Both the position numbers and the translations under genes were made by a program. Below the pieces are notes generated by a model. It ran no database searches. It saw only the letters and a list, made by a program, of their open reading frames with translations, and was not told where the DNA came from. Below, one piece after another: positions 52,512 to 62,900 of a stretch of DNA of 64,000 nt. This DNA is from Kitasatospora aureofaciens (GTDB taxonomy: Bacteria; Actinomycetota; Actinomycetes; Streptomycetales; Streptomycetaceae), in assembly GCF_001188955.3 (NCBI RefSeq), contig NZ_JPRF03000031.1, positions 1-64,000 of the forward strand. The letters run 5' to 3'. Every line of letters starts with the position of its first letter. Within the stretch, counting starts at the first letter, position 1.

Positions 52512-53255
52512 ATGGCAGCCGAGCGGGACTCCCATCGATCGGCGTCGCGTCGGCGTGCCCGTGCAGCGACCGGGTCGCAGGTGGCGGCGCCGAGCACGCG
52601 CGGGCGCCCGGACGGGAAGCAGCGCGAGAAGCAACACGAGAGCCAGCAGGCGGCGTCGCAGCTCCCGCCCTCCGGTGCGCTGCCCCCGGAGGGGCACGAC
52701 CGCAGCCGGGTCGAGGTGCGGCGCAGCGCGCGCCGCAGCCGTACCGTCTCCGCCTACCGCGAGGGCGATCGCACCGTCGTCCTGATTCCGGCCCGGATGT
52801 CGCACGCCGAGGAGCAGCGCTGGGTGACGCAGATGCTGGAGAAACTCGCCGCGCAGGAGCGCCGGCGGATCCTCGGGGACGACGCCCTGATGGGCCGGGC
52901 CCGGGAGTTGTCGGCGGCCTACCTGGGCGGTCGCGCCCAGCCGGTCCAGGTCCGCTGGGTGACGAACCAGAATTCGCGCTGGGGCTCGTGCACGCCCAGC
53001 GAGGGGACGATCCGGCTGTCCCACCGGTTGCAGGGCATGCCGGAGTACGTGCTGGACTACGTGCTGTTGCACGAGCTGGCGCACCTGCTGGTGCCGGACC
53101 ACGGCCCGGCGTTCTGGGCGCTGCTGGAGGCCTATCCCCGAACTGAGCGGGCCCGCGGCTATCTGGAGGGAGTGGTGTCCGCCGCGCGGCTGCCCCACAT
53201 TCCGGGTGCCCGGCACGGCGCGCCGAGTCCGGATCCGGCGGCCTCCTGCGGCTGA
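52512..53255 (+). CDS. YgjP/M48-type metallopeptidase
   Basis: A 247-residue protein with a Gln/Arg-rich start (about 70 residues), then a zincin domain: RWVTNQNSRWGSCTPSEGTI and the VLLHELAHLLVPDHGPAFW motif (HExxH plus a third ligand His). Family members are predicted proteases (SprT/WSS1-like fold) of unknown substrate. ATG 52512 is the first plausible start. Divergent from the ThiF-like gene across the inverted repeat. Confidence 0.88.
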   Translation: MAAERDSHRSASRRRARAATGSQVAAPSTRGRPDGKQREKQHESQQAASQLPPSGALPPEGHDRSRVEVRRSARRSRTVSAYREGDRTVVLIPARMSHAEEQRWVTQMLEKLAAQERRRILGDDALMGRARELSAAYLGGRAQPVQVRWVTNQNSRWGSCTPSEGTIRLSHRLQGMPEYVLDYVLLHELAHLLVPDHGPAFWALLEAYPRTERARGYLEGVVSAARLPHIPGARHGAPSPDPAASCG

Positions 53256-53316
53256 CGGGGCCTGGGGCGCCGAGGAGGCCCGAGGGGCTGAGGCGGCTTG
53301 AGGAAGACTGACCGAA

Positions 53317-53350
53317 AAGGGGGCGCGGGCTCATCGGCCCGCGCCCCCTT
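53317..53350. terminator. Bidirectional terminator between metallopeptidase and NUDIX genes
   Basis: AAGGGGGCGCGGGC and its complement with loop TCATCG; the minus strand reads CCTTTTCGG after the stem. Confidence 0.8.
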
Positions 53351-53371
53351 GGCGCGCTTCACCTCAGTCGG

Positions 53372-53962
53372 TCAGGCGGTCAGCCGCCGTGCCCGGGCGA
53401 CCAGGTCGCGCACCGAGTGGTCGGTGAGTTCCGGCAGCCGGTCGAAGTCGAACCAGCGCAGGTCCAGCGACTCCTCGCTGATCAGCGCCTGCGCCCCGGC
53501 CGGGGCCAGCGCGATGTACTGGACGTCCAGGTGGGTGTTCTCCGGCCGGTCCTTGCCGGTGCAGCGGACCTGGTGGCGGTCCAGCTTGGCGGGGACGGGG
53601 GCACCGTTCTCCCGCAGCAGGGTGAGGTCGGGGATGCCGGACTCCTCGACGGCCTCGCGCAGCGCGGCGGAGGCGAGGTCGGCGTCGCCGGGCTCGCAGT
53701 GCCCGCCCATCTGCAGCCACATGCCGACCTTGGGGTGCAGGGTGAGCAGCACCCGCCCCGCCGCCGGGTCGATGACGGCCGCGCTCGCCGTGAGGTGGGC
53801 GGGCAGGCAGGACCGGTACACGCCCTCGGGTTGTTCGGCGAGGTGCGCGAGGTAGTCGAGCCGCAGCTGTTCCTGGTCCTGGTCGGCGGGCCGCCAGTCG
53901 GTCAGGGTGCGGACGGCGTCCGCGTGCAGGGTGGACGTCGTGCCCGTCCCGGTGGCCGTCAT
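53372..53962 (-). CDS. NUDIX hydrolase
   Basis: A 196-residue NUDIX protein. The box reads GGHCEPGDADLASAALREAVEESGI (GxxxxxE... with REAxEExG, about 91-113), so it should bind metal and hydrolyse a nucleoside diphosphate derivative; the substrate is unknown. ATG 53962 overlaps the TGA of the upstream zincin gene (ATGA), so translation is coupled. Confidence 0.9.
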   Translation of the reverse strand: MTATGTGTTSTLHADAVRTLTDWRPADQDQEQLRLDYLAHLAEQPEGVYRSCLPAHLTASAAVIDPAAGRVLLTLHPKVGMWLQMGGHCEPGDADLASAALREAVEESGIPDLTLLRENGAPVPAKLDRHQVRCTGKDRPENTHLDVQYIALAPAGAQALISEESLDLRWFDFDRLPELTDHSVRDLVARARRLTA

Positions 53963-55491
53963 GCGGTGGGCTCGCCCTTCCCGTCGGTGCCGTCCTGGTC
54001 GGTCCCCGGCGCATCGCCCTTCGGCCGCTCGTCCTTGGTGAGGTCGGGCTTGCCGGCCGCGGCCTCGCCGAGCAGCTTGTCGAGGGCGTCGAAGTCGAAG
54101 CCGCCCTCCAGGTCGCCGCTGCCGCGGTGCACGAAGGCGTCCGGGTCGTCCAGGTCGGCGGCGGTGGGCAGCATGTCGGGGTGCTGCCAGAGGGCGTCGC
54201 GGCCCTCGATGCCGCGGGCGTCGGCGAGCAGTGCCCACAGCCGGGCGGCGTCGCGCAGCCGGCGCGGGCGCAGTTCCAGGCCGACCAGGGTGGCGAAGGT
54301 CTGCTCGGCGGGCCCGCCGGCGGCGCGGCGGCGGCGGACGGTCTCGCGCAGCGCGCCGGCCTGCGGCAGGTGGGGTTCGGCAGCGGCGTGGACGACGGCG
54401 TCGACCCAGCCCTCGACCAGCGCGAGGGCGGTCTCCAGGCGGGCGAGCGCGGCCTTCTGCTCGGGAGTGTCCTCGGGCTGGAGCAGGCCTCCGGCGAGGG
54501 CCTCCTGGAGGGCCTCCGGGTTGCTCGGGTCGAGCTGGCCGGCGAGTTCCTCCATGCGGGAGGTGTCGACCTTGATGCCGCGGGCGTAGGCCTCGACGGC
54601 GCCGAGCAGGTGGGCCCGCAGCCACGGCACGTGGGCGAAGAGCCGCTGGTGGGCGGCCTCGCGCAGGGCGAGGTAGAGCCGGACCTCCTCGGCGGGCACG
54701 TTCAGGCCCTCGCCGAACTCGGCGACGTTCTGCGGCAGCAGGGCGGCCTTGCCGGCCGGGGCGAGCGGCAGGCCGACGTCGGTGGAGCCGACGACCTCGC
54801 CGGCCAGGGCGCCGAGCGCCTGGCCGATCTGGGTGCCGAACATGGCGCCCCCCATGGAGCGCATCATGCCCATCAGCGGGCCGGCCATGGCCTGCATCTC
54901 CTCGGGAAGGACGCCGCCCATGGCGGTGCCGACGCGCTCGGCGACGGGGTCGACGAGGTCCTTCCAGACCGGGAGGGTGGCCTCGATCCACTCGGCGCGG
55001 CTCCAGGCGACGGCGGTGCCGGCGCCGGAGGGGAACTCGGTGACGCCGTCGAGCCACAGGTCGGCCAGGCGCACGGCCTCCTCGACGGCGGCGCGCTCGG
55101 CGGCGCCGACCGAGCGGTCCTTGCTCTTGCCCTCGGCGGGTTCGGCGACGACGGTCTGCCGGGCGATGTTCTGGGCGAGTTCCCAGTTCACCGGGCCGCC
55201 CTCGAAGGAGAGCATCTGTCCGAGCTGCTGGAACGCGGCGCCGAGGTCACCGGGGTTCAGGCCGCCGAACATCGCGCCGAAGGGGTTGTCGGCTCCGGCG
55301 CCGCCGGGGCCGCCCGGGGCGCCGGGCATGCCGAACATCGCGCCGAAGGGGTTGCCGGCTCCGAAGCCGAACGGCTGGGGGCCGCCGCTGCCTTCCTGGC
55401 CCTGCTCCTTCTTCTGCGCGTCGTCGGGCTTGGCCTTGCCGTCCTCGGGCTCCTCGGGCGGAACGCCGAATCCGAAGGGAAGGTCGCTCAC
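53959..55491 (-). CDS. DUF2342/Zincin_2 family putative metalloprotease
   Basis: A 510-residue protein. The first 100 residues are disordered, with repeats of NPFGAMFG; the conserved domain includes LYLALREAAHQRLFAHVPWL (the family's zinc-binding-like REAAHxRLF helix) and LVEGWVDAVVHAA. Mycobacterial counterpart by position is Rv3195. Whether it is an active protease is not established. GTG 55491 (SDLPFGFGVPPE, GAGGA upstream) is preferred to ATG 55518. Operon with the NUDIX gene. Confidence 0.85.
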   Translation of the reverse strand: MSDLPFGFGVPPEEPEDGKAKPDDAQKKEQGQEGSGGPQPFGFGAGNPFGAMFGMPGAPGGPGGAGADNPFGAMFGGLNPGDLGAAFQQLGQMLSFEGGPVNWELAQNIARQTVVAEPAEGKSKDRSVGAAERAAVEEAVRLADLWLDGVTEFPSGAGTAVAWSRAEWIEATLPVWKDLVDPVAERVGTAMGGVLPEEMQAMAGPLMGMMRSMGGAMFGTQIGQALGALAGEVVGSTDVGLPLAPAGKAALLPQNVAEFGEGLNVPAEEVRLYLALREAAHQRLFAHVPWLRAHLLGAVEAYARGIKVDTSRMEELAGQLDPSNPEALQEALAGGLLQPEDTPEQKAALARLETALALVEGWVDAVVHAAAEPHLPQAGALRETVRRRRAAGGPAEQTFATLVGLELRPRRLRDAARLWALLADARGIEGRDALWQHPDMLPTAADLDDPDAFVHRGSGDLEGGFDFDALDKLLGEAAAGKPDLTKDERPKGDAPGTDQDGTDGKGEPTA

Positions 55492-55690
55492 GGGGTCCTC
55501 GATCCGGTCGGCCGTCATGCGGGTGTGGCGGGAAGTGCTGCCGCCCGGGGGTCCGGTGGAGCGGGGGACTCGTGGGCGGCTCCCGCACGCAAGGCCCGCG
55601 CCGGGTGCACCGCCGGGCCTTCGCCTCGGGCAGGATGGACGTACGTGACACACGTCCGTACGCACATAAGCTAACCGTGGAGGATGGCCG

Positions 55691-56839
55691 GTGAGTTCCC
55701 CGCCCTCGGACGTTCGCTCTGGGCTGACCGCAGGAGAGGACGACCCGGACACCACGGTGTCGCCGCCTCCAGCCTACGGCGGGCGGCCGTTGACCGTGGC
55801 CGTCACCGGCGCGGCGGGGGTGCTGGGCGAGCGGGTCGCGGCCCGGCTGGTGGCCTCGCCCCACGTGCGCAGGGTGCTGGCGGTGGACGACCGGCGCGGT
55901 GAGGTCGCGGGCGTGCAGTGGCGGGTGCTGGACGTACGGGATCCGGCGGTCGCCGAGCGGCTGGCCGGGGTCGACGTGGTGGTGCACCTGGCGATGGACT
56001 TCGGCATGGAGTCCGATCCGCGGGCCCGCAGCGCCTACAACGTGCGCGGCGCCCAGACGGTGCTGACCGCGGCCGCGGCCGCCGGGGTGCACCGGGTGGT
56101 GCTCTGCACCTCCGCGATGGTCTACGGCGCGCTGGCCGACAACGAGGTGCCGCTGGCCGAGGACTCCGAGCTGCGGGCGACGGAGGAGGCCTCGCTGGTC
56201 GGGGACCTGCTGGAGATCGAGCGCCTGGCCCGGCGGGCGCCGCGGGCCCACCCCGGCCTGCAGGTGACGGTGCTGCGCCCGGCGGTGGTGGTGGGTCCCG
56301 GGGTGGACACCGTGCTGACCCGGCACTTCGAGGCGCCCAGGCTGCTGGTGGTGGCCGGTTCCCGCCCGTGCTGGCAGTTCTGCCACGTGGAGGACCTGGC
56401 GGCGGCGTTGGAGTACGCGGCGCTGGGCCTGGTCGAGGGCGAGGTGACGGTCGGCTGCGACGGCTGGCTGGAGCAGGAGGACGTGGAGCGGCTGTCGGGG
56501 ATCCGGCGGATGGAGCTGCCGGCCGCGCTGGCGCTCGGGACGGCGGCCCGCCTGCACCGGCTGGGCCTGACCCCGGCCCCGGCGGGGGATCTGGCGTACA
56601 CCATGTACCCGTGGGTGGTGTCCGGCAGCCGGCTGCACGAGGCGGGCTGGCGGCCGGAGTTCACCAACGAGCAGGTGCTGGCGGAACTGCTGGCGCAGGT
56701 GTCCGGCAAGCACGCGGTGGCGGGGCGACGGCTGGGCGGCAAGGAGGCGGCGACCAGTCTGGGGGCGGCCGGGGCGACGGTGGCGCTGGTCGGTACGGCG
56801 GCGCTGGTGCGCCGGGCCCGCAAGCGGCGACGCTTCTGA
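55691..56839 (+). CDS. NAD-dependent epimerase/dehydratase with C-terminal membrane anchor
   Basis: A 382-residue SDR. Rossmann motif VTGAAGVLGERVA (about 40), CTSAMVYG with the following Asp/Glu, but no clear YxxxK, so the catalytic tyrosine appears to be missing or displaced. The C-terminus is a short hydrophobic helix (GAAGATVALVGTAALV) and basic tail RRARKRRRF, likely anchoring it to the membrane. GTG 55691 follows GGAGG. Divergent from the zincin gene. Confidence 0.82.
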   Translation: MSSPPSDVRSGLTAGEDDPDTTVSPPPAYGGRPLTVAVTGAAGVLGERVAARLVASPHVRRVLAVDDRRGEVAGVQWRVLDVRDPAVAERLAGVDVVVHLAMDFGMESDPRARSAYNVRGAQTVLTAAAAAGVHRVVLCTSAMVYGALADNEVPLAEDSELRATEEASLVGDLLEIERLARRAPRAHPGLQVTVLRPAVVVGPGVDTVLTRHFEAPRLLVVAGSRPCWQFCHVEDLAAALEYAALGLVEGEVTVGCDGWLEQEDVERLSGIRRMELPAALALGTAARLHRLGLTPAPAGDLAYTMYPWVVSGSRLHEAGWRPEFTNEQVLAELLAQVSGKHAVAGRRLGGKEAATSLGAAGATVALVGTAALVRRARKRRRF

Positions 56840-56912
56840 TCCGAGGGACTCCCGGGCGGGCACCGGACGAGCGGTGACGAACGGCCGGGCATCGAACGGG
56901 CCGCCTGGATTC

Positions 56913-56939
56913 TCACGATGCGAAATTTCGCAATCGTGA
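56913..56939. promoter_or_regulatory. Nested palindrome upstream of moaE
   Basis: TCACGA, then the perfect 14-base palindrome TGCGAAATTTCGCA, then A-TCGTGA. AT-rich in a GC-rich setting, about 50-75 bases before moaE. Size and symmetry fit an operator. Confidence 0.65.
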
Positions 56940-56988
56940 TGCGGAAGCCCCTTGCCGGGGGCGGACCCGGATGGGGAATCATGGAGTC

Positions 56989-57429
56989 ATGTCCGAGAAC
57001 CACGACCCCATCCGCCTGCTCGCCATCCGTGAGGCCCCGCTCTCCCTGGACGAGGTGTACGAGGCGGTCGGCGACGACGCGGCCGGCGGCACCACCGTCT
57101 TCGTCGGAACGGTCCGGGACCACGACGGCGGCAAGTCGGTCTCCGCGCTGGAGTACAGCTGCCACCCCACGGCCGAGGATGAGATGCGCCGGATCGCCGA
57201 GAAGGTCGTCGCCGACTTCCCGGTCAAGGCGCTCGCGGCGGTGCACCGGGTGGGCCGGCTGGAGATCACCGACAAGGCCGTGATCGTCGCCGTCTCCTGC
57301 GCGCACCGCGGGGAGGCCTTCGCAGCCGCCCGCCGGCTGATCGACGACCTCAAGCACGAGGTGCCGATCTGGAAGCACCAGGTCTTCGCCGACGGCGAGG
57401 AGGAGTGGGTCGGCGCCGGCGGCTGCTGA
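56989..57429 (+). CDS. moaE: Molybdopterin synthase catalytic subunit MoaE
   Basis: A 146-residue MoaE. Catalytic and substrate-binding positions are present: FVGTVRDHDGG, VHRVGRLEITDKAVIVAVSC, HRGEAF and the lysines of DDLKHEVPIWKHQ. It joins sulfur from thiocarboxylated MoaD to precursor Z; no moaD is adjacent, but MoeZ (22 kb) could activate one. ATG 56989 or in-frame ATG 56971. Confidence 0.93.
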   Translation: MSENHDPIRLLAIREAPLSLDEVYEAVGDDAAGGTTVFVGTVRDHDGGKSVSALEYSCHPTAEDEMRRIAEKVVADFPVKALAAVHRVGRLEITDKAVIVAVSCAHRGEAFAAARRLIDDLKHEVPIWKHQVFADGEEEWVGAGGC

Positions 57430-57431
57430 CC

Positions 57432-57540
57432 GCCACCCGCACCCCGCACCCCGCACCCCGCACCCCGGCATCCCGGCATTGCGCGCCGGGCATCCCGCAC
57501 CCCGGCATCCCGCGCCAGGTACCCCGCACCCGACGGCCCT
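57432..57540 (+). repeat. Simple repeat of ACCCCGC and CCGGCATCCCG units
   Basis: Four or more copies of ACCCCGC (57438-57466) followed by CCCCGGCATCCCG copies (about 57463-57510). Located just after the moaE stop; no coding role. Confidence 0.75.
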
Positions 57541-57788
57541 CGCCCGGCGGCCTCCGCCGCGCTGCCTCCGGGCGCCGGTCCCGACCGCGTGCGGCGGAAC
57601 CGGCCGCACACGGAGCGCGTCCCCCGGGTCAGGCGCGCCGCGGTTTCACCCGAACGGGTCCGGCGCGGTGGGCCGAATACTCCATGGAAGTGAGCCGATC
57701 GGCCGTCCCGTAACCCGGACGGCGCCGGTCGAGTTGTCCGCCGGAGTGGTTAATCTGCTCATAGACACGACGAGCTGGGAGTACTGAT

Positions 57789-57980
57789 ATGGGTGCGCTC
57801 GCCTGGTTGATCATTCCGGTTGTCGCCGTCCTGGTCGCCGCCGCCTGGGCGAGCTGGGCCCAGCGGGCCCCGAAGGCGACGGGGGACCCGGCCTCCCTCG
57901 CCGAGCACCGGCGCTTCATGGCCGCGATGGAACGCACCACGGCCGGCACCTCCGCGCCGGGGGAGCACTCCGGTCGGTAG
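57789..57980 (+). CDS. Small membrane protein, 63 residues
   Basis: ATG 57789 with GGGAG about 8 bases upstream. One N-terminal helix (LAWLIIPVVAVLVAAAWASWA) and a short polar tail. It sits 42 bases before the PDZ protease gene on the same strand; the pair could be co-transcribed. Function unknown. Confidence 0.75.
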   Translation: MGALAWLIIPVVAVLVAAAWASWAQRAPKATGDPASLAEHRRFMAAMERTTAGTSAPGEHSGR

Positions 57981-58022
57981 CCCGGCGGGCGCCGCGTCAC
58001 CCGCGTCCCGTACTGTCGTGGC

Positions 58023-59135
58023 ATGCCACGCCGCTCCGCGACGATGCTCGCTGCCACCCTGCTGCTCATAGCGCTGCTCTGCGTCTCGGTGCTGATGAAG
58101 GTGCCGTACACGGAGATGAGCCCGGGCCCGACGTACAACACGCTCGGCGAGCAGGGGGGCAAGCCGGTGATCACCATCACCGGTCACGACTCGTACCGGG
58201 CCTCCGGGCACCTCAACATGACCACGGTGCAGGTGACCGGGGCGAAGTACGAGCCCAGCCTGGTCAACGCGGTGATCGGCTGGATGCGCGACGACGTGCT
58301 GGTGGTGCCGCACGACAACGTCTACCCCAAGGGCCAGTCCGACGCGGACGCCAAGAAGCAGAACGCCGAGGAGTTCGCCTCCTCCGAGGACAGCGCCCGC
58401 ACCGCCGCGCTCAAGCAGCTGGGCGTCCCGGTCGGCAACGAACTGATCGTCAAGTCGGTCACCGCGGGCGCCCCGGCCGAGGGCCGGCTGCACGCGGGGG
58501 ACCAGATCGTCGCGGTGGACGGCGCCGCCGTCGACTCGGTCGACCAGGTGGTCGCCGCCGTCACCAAGCACAAGCCCGGCGAGTCGGTGGTCTTCACCGT
58601 GGTGCCGCGCGTCAAGGACACCTCCGGCAACGGCTCGGCCACCCCGGGCGCGAAGACGGACGTCACCGTCCCGACCGTGCGGGCCAAGGACCTCGACCCG
58701 AAGGCCCCGGCCGAGCGGGCCGAGCTCGCCGTGGTCGGCATCGGCACCGGGATCCGGCACACCTACCCGTTCCAGATCGACATCGGCCTGCAGGACGTCG
58801 GCGGCCCCAGCGCCGGGCTGATGTTCTCGCTCGGCATCGTCGACAAGCTCACCCCCGGCGGCGACCTCACCGGCGGCAAGTTCGTGGCCGGCACCGGCAC
58901 CATCGACGACGACGGCAAGGTCGGCCCGATCGGCGGGATATCGATGAAGCTGATCGCCGCCCGGGACGCCGGGGCCCAGTACTTCTTCACCCCGTCCTCG
59001 AACTGCGCCGAGGCCACCAAGAACGTGCCGTCCGGGCTGACCCTGATCAAGACGGACACCCTGGACGGCGCGCTGAAGTCGCTGGAGCAGATCCGCTCCG
59101 GGCAGACCTCCGCGCTGCCGTCCTGCCCCGAGTAA
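58023..59135 (+). CDS. Membrane-anchored PDZ and Lon-like (S16) protease
   Basis: A 370-residue secreted-side protease: an N-terminal anchor (MLAATLLLIALLCVSVLM), a PDZ domain (about 110-200, VKSVTAGAPAEGRLHAGDQI) and a Lon-type S16 catalytic domain with the serine in DVGGPSAGLMFSLG and the lysine in GGISMKLIAARDAG. Both dyad residues are present, so activity is expected. Equivalent to Rv3194c, next to UPF0182 (Rv3193c) in mycobacteria. Confidence 0.92.
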   Translation: MPRRSATMLAATLLLIALLCVSVLMKVPYTEMSPGPTYNTLGEQGGKPVITITGHDSYRASGHLNMTTVQVTGAKYEPSLVNAVIGWMRDDVLVVPHDNVYPKGQSDADAKKQNAEEFASSEDSARTAALKQLGVPVGNELIVKSVTAGAPAEGRLHAGDQIVAVDGAAVDSVDQVVAAVTKHKPGESVVFTVVPRVKDTSGNGSATPGAKTDVTVPTVRAKDLDPKAPAERAELAVVGIGTGIRHTYPFQIDIGLQDVGGPSAGLMFSLGIVDKLTPGGDLTGGKFVAGTGTIDDDGKVGPIGGISMKLIAARDAGAQYFFTPSSNCAEATKNVPSGLTLIKTDTLDGALKSLEQIRSGQTSALPSCPE

Positions 59136-59192
59136 GACCGTCGGGCAAGACCCGTCAGGCAAGGGCGTCGGGTGAGACCGCCGGGCGAGGGC

Positions 59193-59765
59193 TCAGGAGA
59201 AGGTCGCCAGCAGCGCGTCGGTCAGGCCGGGCACCAGGTCCGGGCCGGTCAGCACCTCGCGGGCGACGTCCTTGGAGCGCAGCCGCAGGGCGATCTCCTT
59301 CCGGCCGTCGCGCAGCACGGCGGCGGTGATCCGCACCTCCTCGCGCTTGGGGTGGTTGGCGACCCACTCGGCGAGCTGGGCGTCGGAGGCGCCGCGGGGG
59401 CGGGACTGCTCGGCGCCCGGCGGCAGCATCAGCCGCTCGACGACCAGGGCGCAGCCGGCCACCGCGTCGGGCCAGGCGATGGTGCCGAGGAACTTGTCGA
59501 GTTCGGTGCCGGCCGGGATCTCTTCCTGCTCGACCGGGGTGAGGCCGGGCTCGTCGCCGTCGGAGAGGCCGAGCTGCTTGGCGATCCGGGGGTCGGCCTT
59601 GCGCAGGGCGGCGCTGTCCACCAGGGCGAACAGTCGGGCCGGGAGGTCCCAGCCGAGGGTGGCGGCGTACTCGTCGATCTCCAGCGCGGCCCGGGTGAGC
59701 GGGGTGGCGGCGGGGAGCTTGGAGACGTCGTCGGGGGAGTTGTTCAGATCAGACGCGTCGGACAT
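59193..59765 (-). CDS. PPA1309 family protein
   Basis: A 190-residue actinobacterial protein of unknown function, with motifs AALEIDEYAATLGWDLPARL, ALVDSAALRKADPRIA and GTIAWPDAVAGCALVVERLML, matching the family named PPA1309. Soluble, slightly acidic. ATG 59765. Stands alone on the minus strand between the protease and UPF0182 genes, a conserved triplet in streptomycetes. Confidence 0.88.
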   Translation of the reverse strand: MSDASDLNNSPDDVSKLPAATPLTRAALEIDEYAATLGWDLPARLFALVDSAALRKADPRIAKQLGLSDGDEPGLTPVEQEEIPAGTELDKFLGTIAWPDAVAGCALVVERLMLPPGAEQSRPRGASDAQLAEWVANHPKREEVRITAAVLRDGRKEIALRLRSKDVAREVLTGPDLVPGLTDALLATFS

Positions 59766-59965
59766 GACTCAATCCTCACACGCCGGGCGGTGGGCGCTCG
59801 CCGGAGCGGCCGGGGGAGAGGGCGGGAGGGAACGCGGGAGGGCGCGGGGACGGGGGCGGTGGGGGCGGCGTAGTAACCGTCTGCTAACGGTGGGAACTCG
59901 ACCAAAGCCTGGTTAAGTTTCTCTGACGACCGACCGATTCCAGACGACACAGCTGAGGTGCCACC

Positions 59966-62900
59966 GTGGTATTCCAGATGCCGGAACGCTCAGGGCCGGG
60001 TTTCCGGCGGAGGGTGGGCCCGCCTTCCCGGCGGGCGCGGGTGGCCCTGCTGACCCTGGGCGTACTCGCGGTGCTGTTCCTGCTGTTCGTCATGTTCGCC
60101 GGGTTCTGGACGGACTGGCTGTGGTTCAGGTCGGTCCACTACTCCTCGGTCTTCACCACCCAGCTGTGGACGAAGATCGGGCTGTTCGCGGTGTTCGGCC
60201 TGCTGATGGCGGTGATCGTCGGCTTCAACATCTGGCTGGCGCACCGGCTGCGGCCGCCGCTGTCGGCGATGTCGGTGGAGCAGCAGAGCCTGGACCGCTA
60301 CCGGGCGGGGCTGGCACCGTTCAAGCGCTGGGCGCTGATCGGCGTCTCGCTGGTGATCGGCCTGGTGGCGGGCGCGGCGGCGTCGGGCCAGTGGCGGACC
60401 TGGCTGATGTGGACGAACGCGACGCCCTTCGGCGAGAAGGACGCCCAGTTCGGCATGGACGTCTCGTTCTACGCCTTCGACCTGCCGTTCTACGAGTTCG
60501 TGCTGGGCTTCGCGTTCAGCGCGGTGATCGTCTCGCTGCTGACCTCGGCGCTGGTGCACTACCTGTACGGGGGGCTGCGGCTGCAGGGTCCGGGCCGTCG
60601 GGCGAGCGCGGGCGCGCAGGGGCACCTGGCGGTGCTGCTGGGCGTGTTCGTGCTGCTGAAGGCGGTGGCGTACTGGTTGGACCGGTACGCGCTGGCGGTG
60701 AAGACCGGCTCCTACAAGGGGGTGTCGGGCTGGACGGGCCTGCGCTACGTGGACGCCAACGCGTTCCTGCCGGCCAAGACGATCCTGTTCTTCGTCGCGA
60801 TCATCTGCGCGGTGCTGTTCTTCCTGACGCCGATCCGCCGCACCTGGGCGCCGGCCCTGATCGGGCTGGGGCTGATGGTGCTGTCGGCGGTGCTGATCGG
60901 CGGCCTGTACCCGGCGATCGTGCAGCAGTTCCAGGTCAAGCCGAACGAGCAGGCCAAGGAGACGCCGTACATCCAGAAGAACATCGACGCGACGCGGCAG
61001 GCGTACGGGATCGCGGACGCGAAGACCACCCCGTACAGCCCGCAGGGCTCGACCACGGGTGACGCGCTGAAGCCGGACGCGCAGACCGTCGCGGACGTGC
61101 GGCTGCTGGACCCGAACATCGTCTCGCAGACGTTCCAGTCGCTGGAGCAGCAGCGCAACTACTACGCGTTCCCGAGCACGTTGTCGGTGGACCGCTACGG
61201 CACCGGCGCGGACAAGCAGGACACCGTGATCGGCCTGCGCGAGCTGGACCTCAACGGGGTGCAGCGCAACTGGATCAACGACCACTTCAAGTACACCCAC
61301 GGCTACGGCGCGGCGGTCGCCAAGGGCAACCAGGTCGACGACAAGGGCGGCCCGGTGTTCACCGAGTCCGGCCTGCCGACCACCGGTGCGCTGGGCGACT
61401 ACCAGCAGCGGATCTACTACGGCGAGAAGACGACGACGTACTCGATCGTCGGGGGCGCGAACAAGGAGATCGACTACACCGACGTCAAGACCGGCCAGAA
61501 CGTGGAGTACACGTACGCCGGTGACAGCGGTGTCTCGCTGGACAACCCGGTCACCCGGGCCGCGTACGCGGTGCGCTTCGCCGAGCCGCAGATCCTGTAC
61601 GCGGGGGCGATCACCGACGGCGCCAAGGTGATCTACAACCGGACGCCGAAGGAGCGGGTGGAGAAGGTCGCGCCGTGGCTGTCGATCGACGCCGACCCGT
61701 ACCCGGTGGTGCAGGACGGCCACGTGGTGTGGGTGGTGGACGGCTACACCACCTCCGACGGCTTCCCGTTCTCGTCGAAGACGACGCTGGGCACCGCGAC
61801 CAAGGACTCGCTGACCAACCAGCGCGGTGAGCTGCTGACCGTCGCCAACCAGGTCAACTACATCCGCAACTCGGTCAAGGCCACGGTGGACGCCTACACC
61901 GGCGAGGTGAAGCTCTACCAGTGGGACGAGAAGGACCCGGTGCTGAAGACCTGGATGAAGGCCTTCCCGGGCACGGTCGAGCCGAAGGCGGACATCCCGG
62001 CGTCGCTGCTGCCGCACCTGCGCTACCCGCAGGACATGTTCAAGGTGCAGCGCGACCTGCTCGGCCAGTACCACGTGACCGACGCCAACTCCTTCTTCAA
62101 CGGCAGCGACATCTGGCAGGTCCCGGTGGACCCGACCAGCGACACCAAGCAGGTCCAGCCGCCGTACTACGTGACGGTGCGCACACCGGACGCCGCCGCC
62201 GCGAGCTTCTCGCTGACCAGCACCTTCGTGCCCAACCAGCGGCCCAACCTGGCGGCCTTCATGTCCGTCAACGCGGATCCGGGCGACGACTACGGGAAGA
62301 TCCGCATCCTGAAGATGACGGGCGAGAGCGGGGCCCCCGGCCCCGGCCTGGTGCAGTCGAAGTTCAACTCCCGCCAGGAGGTGGCCTCGCAGATCTACGC
62401 GCTGAAGACCGGCGGGGACACCGAGCTGGAGTACGGCAACCTGCTGACCCTGCCGGTCGGCGGCGGGCTGCTGAACGTCGAGCCGGTGTACGTGCGCGGG
62501 CGCGGCGCCAAGTACCCGACGCTGCAGAAGGTCCTCGCGGTGTACGGGGACGACAACGTGGCGTTCGAGAACACCCTCGAGGACGCGCTCAAGAAGCTGT
62601 TCGCCGGGCAGGCCCCGCCGGCCACGCCGGTGGCGCCGTCCAGCCCGGGCGGCGGGACGGCCCCGGGTGGCGGCACGACGCCGGGCGGCGGCACCACGCC
62701 GGCCCCGGGGACGCCGACTCCGACGCCGACCGGTCCGGGCACCCCGGCGCCGGGCGGGACGATCTCGCCGGAGCTGCAGAAGGCGCTGTCGGACGCGGAG
62801 AAGGCGTACAACGACAGCCAGACCGCGTTCAAGAACGGCGACTGGGTGGCCTACGGCAACGCCCAGAAGGCGCTCGGGGACGCCCTGAAGGCGGCCGACG

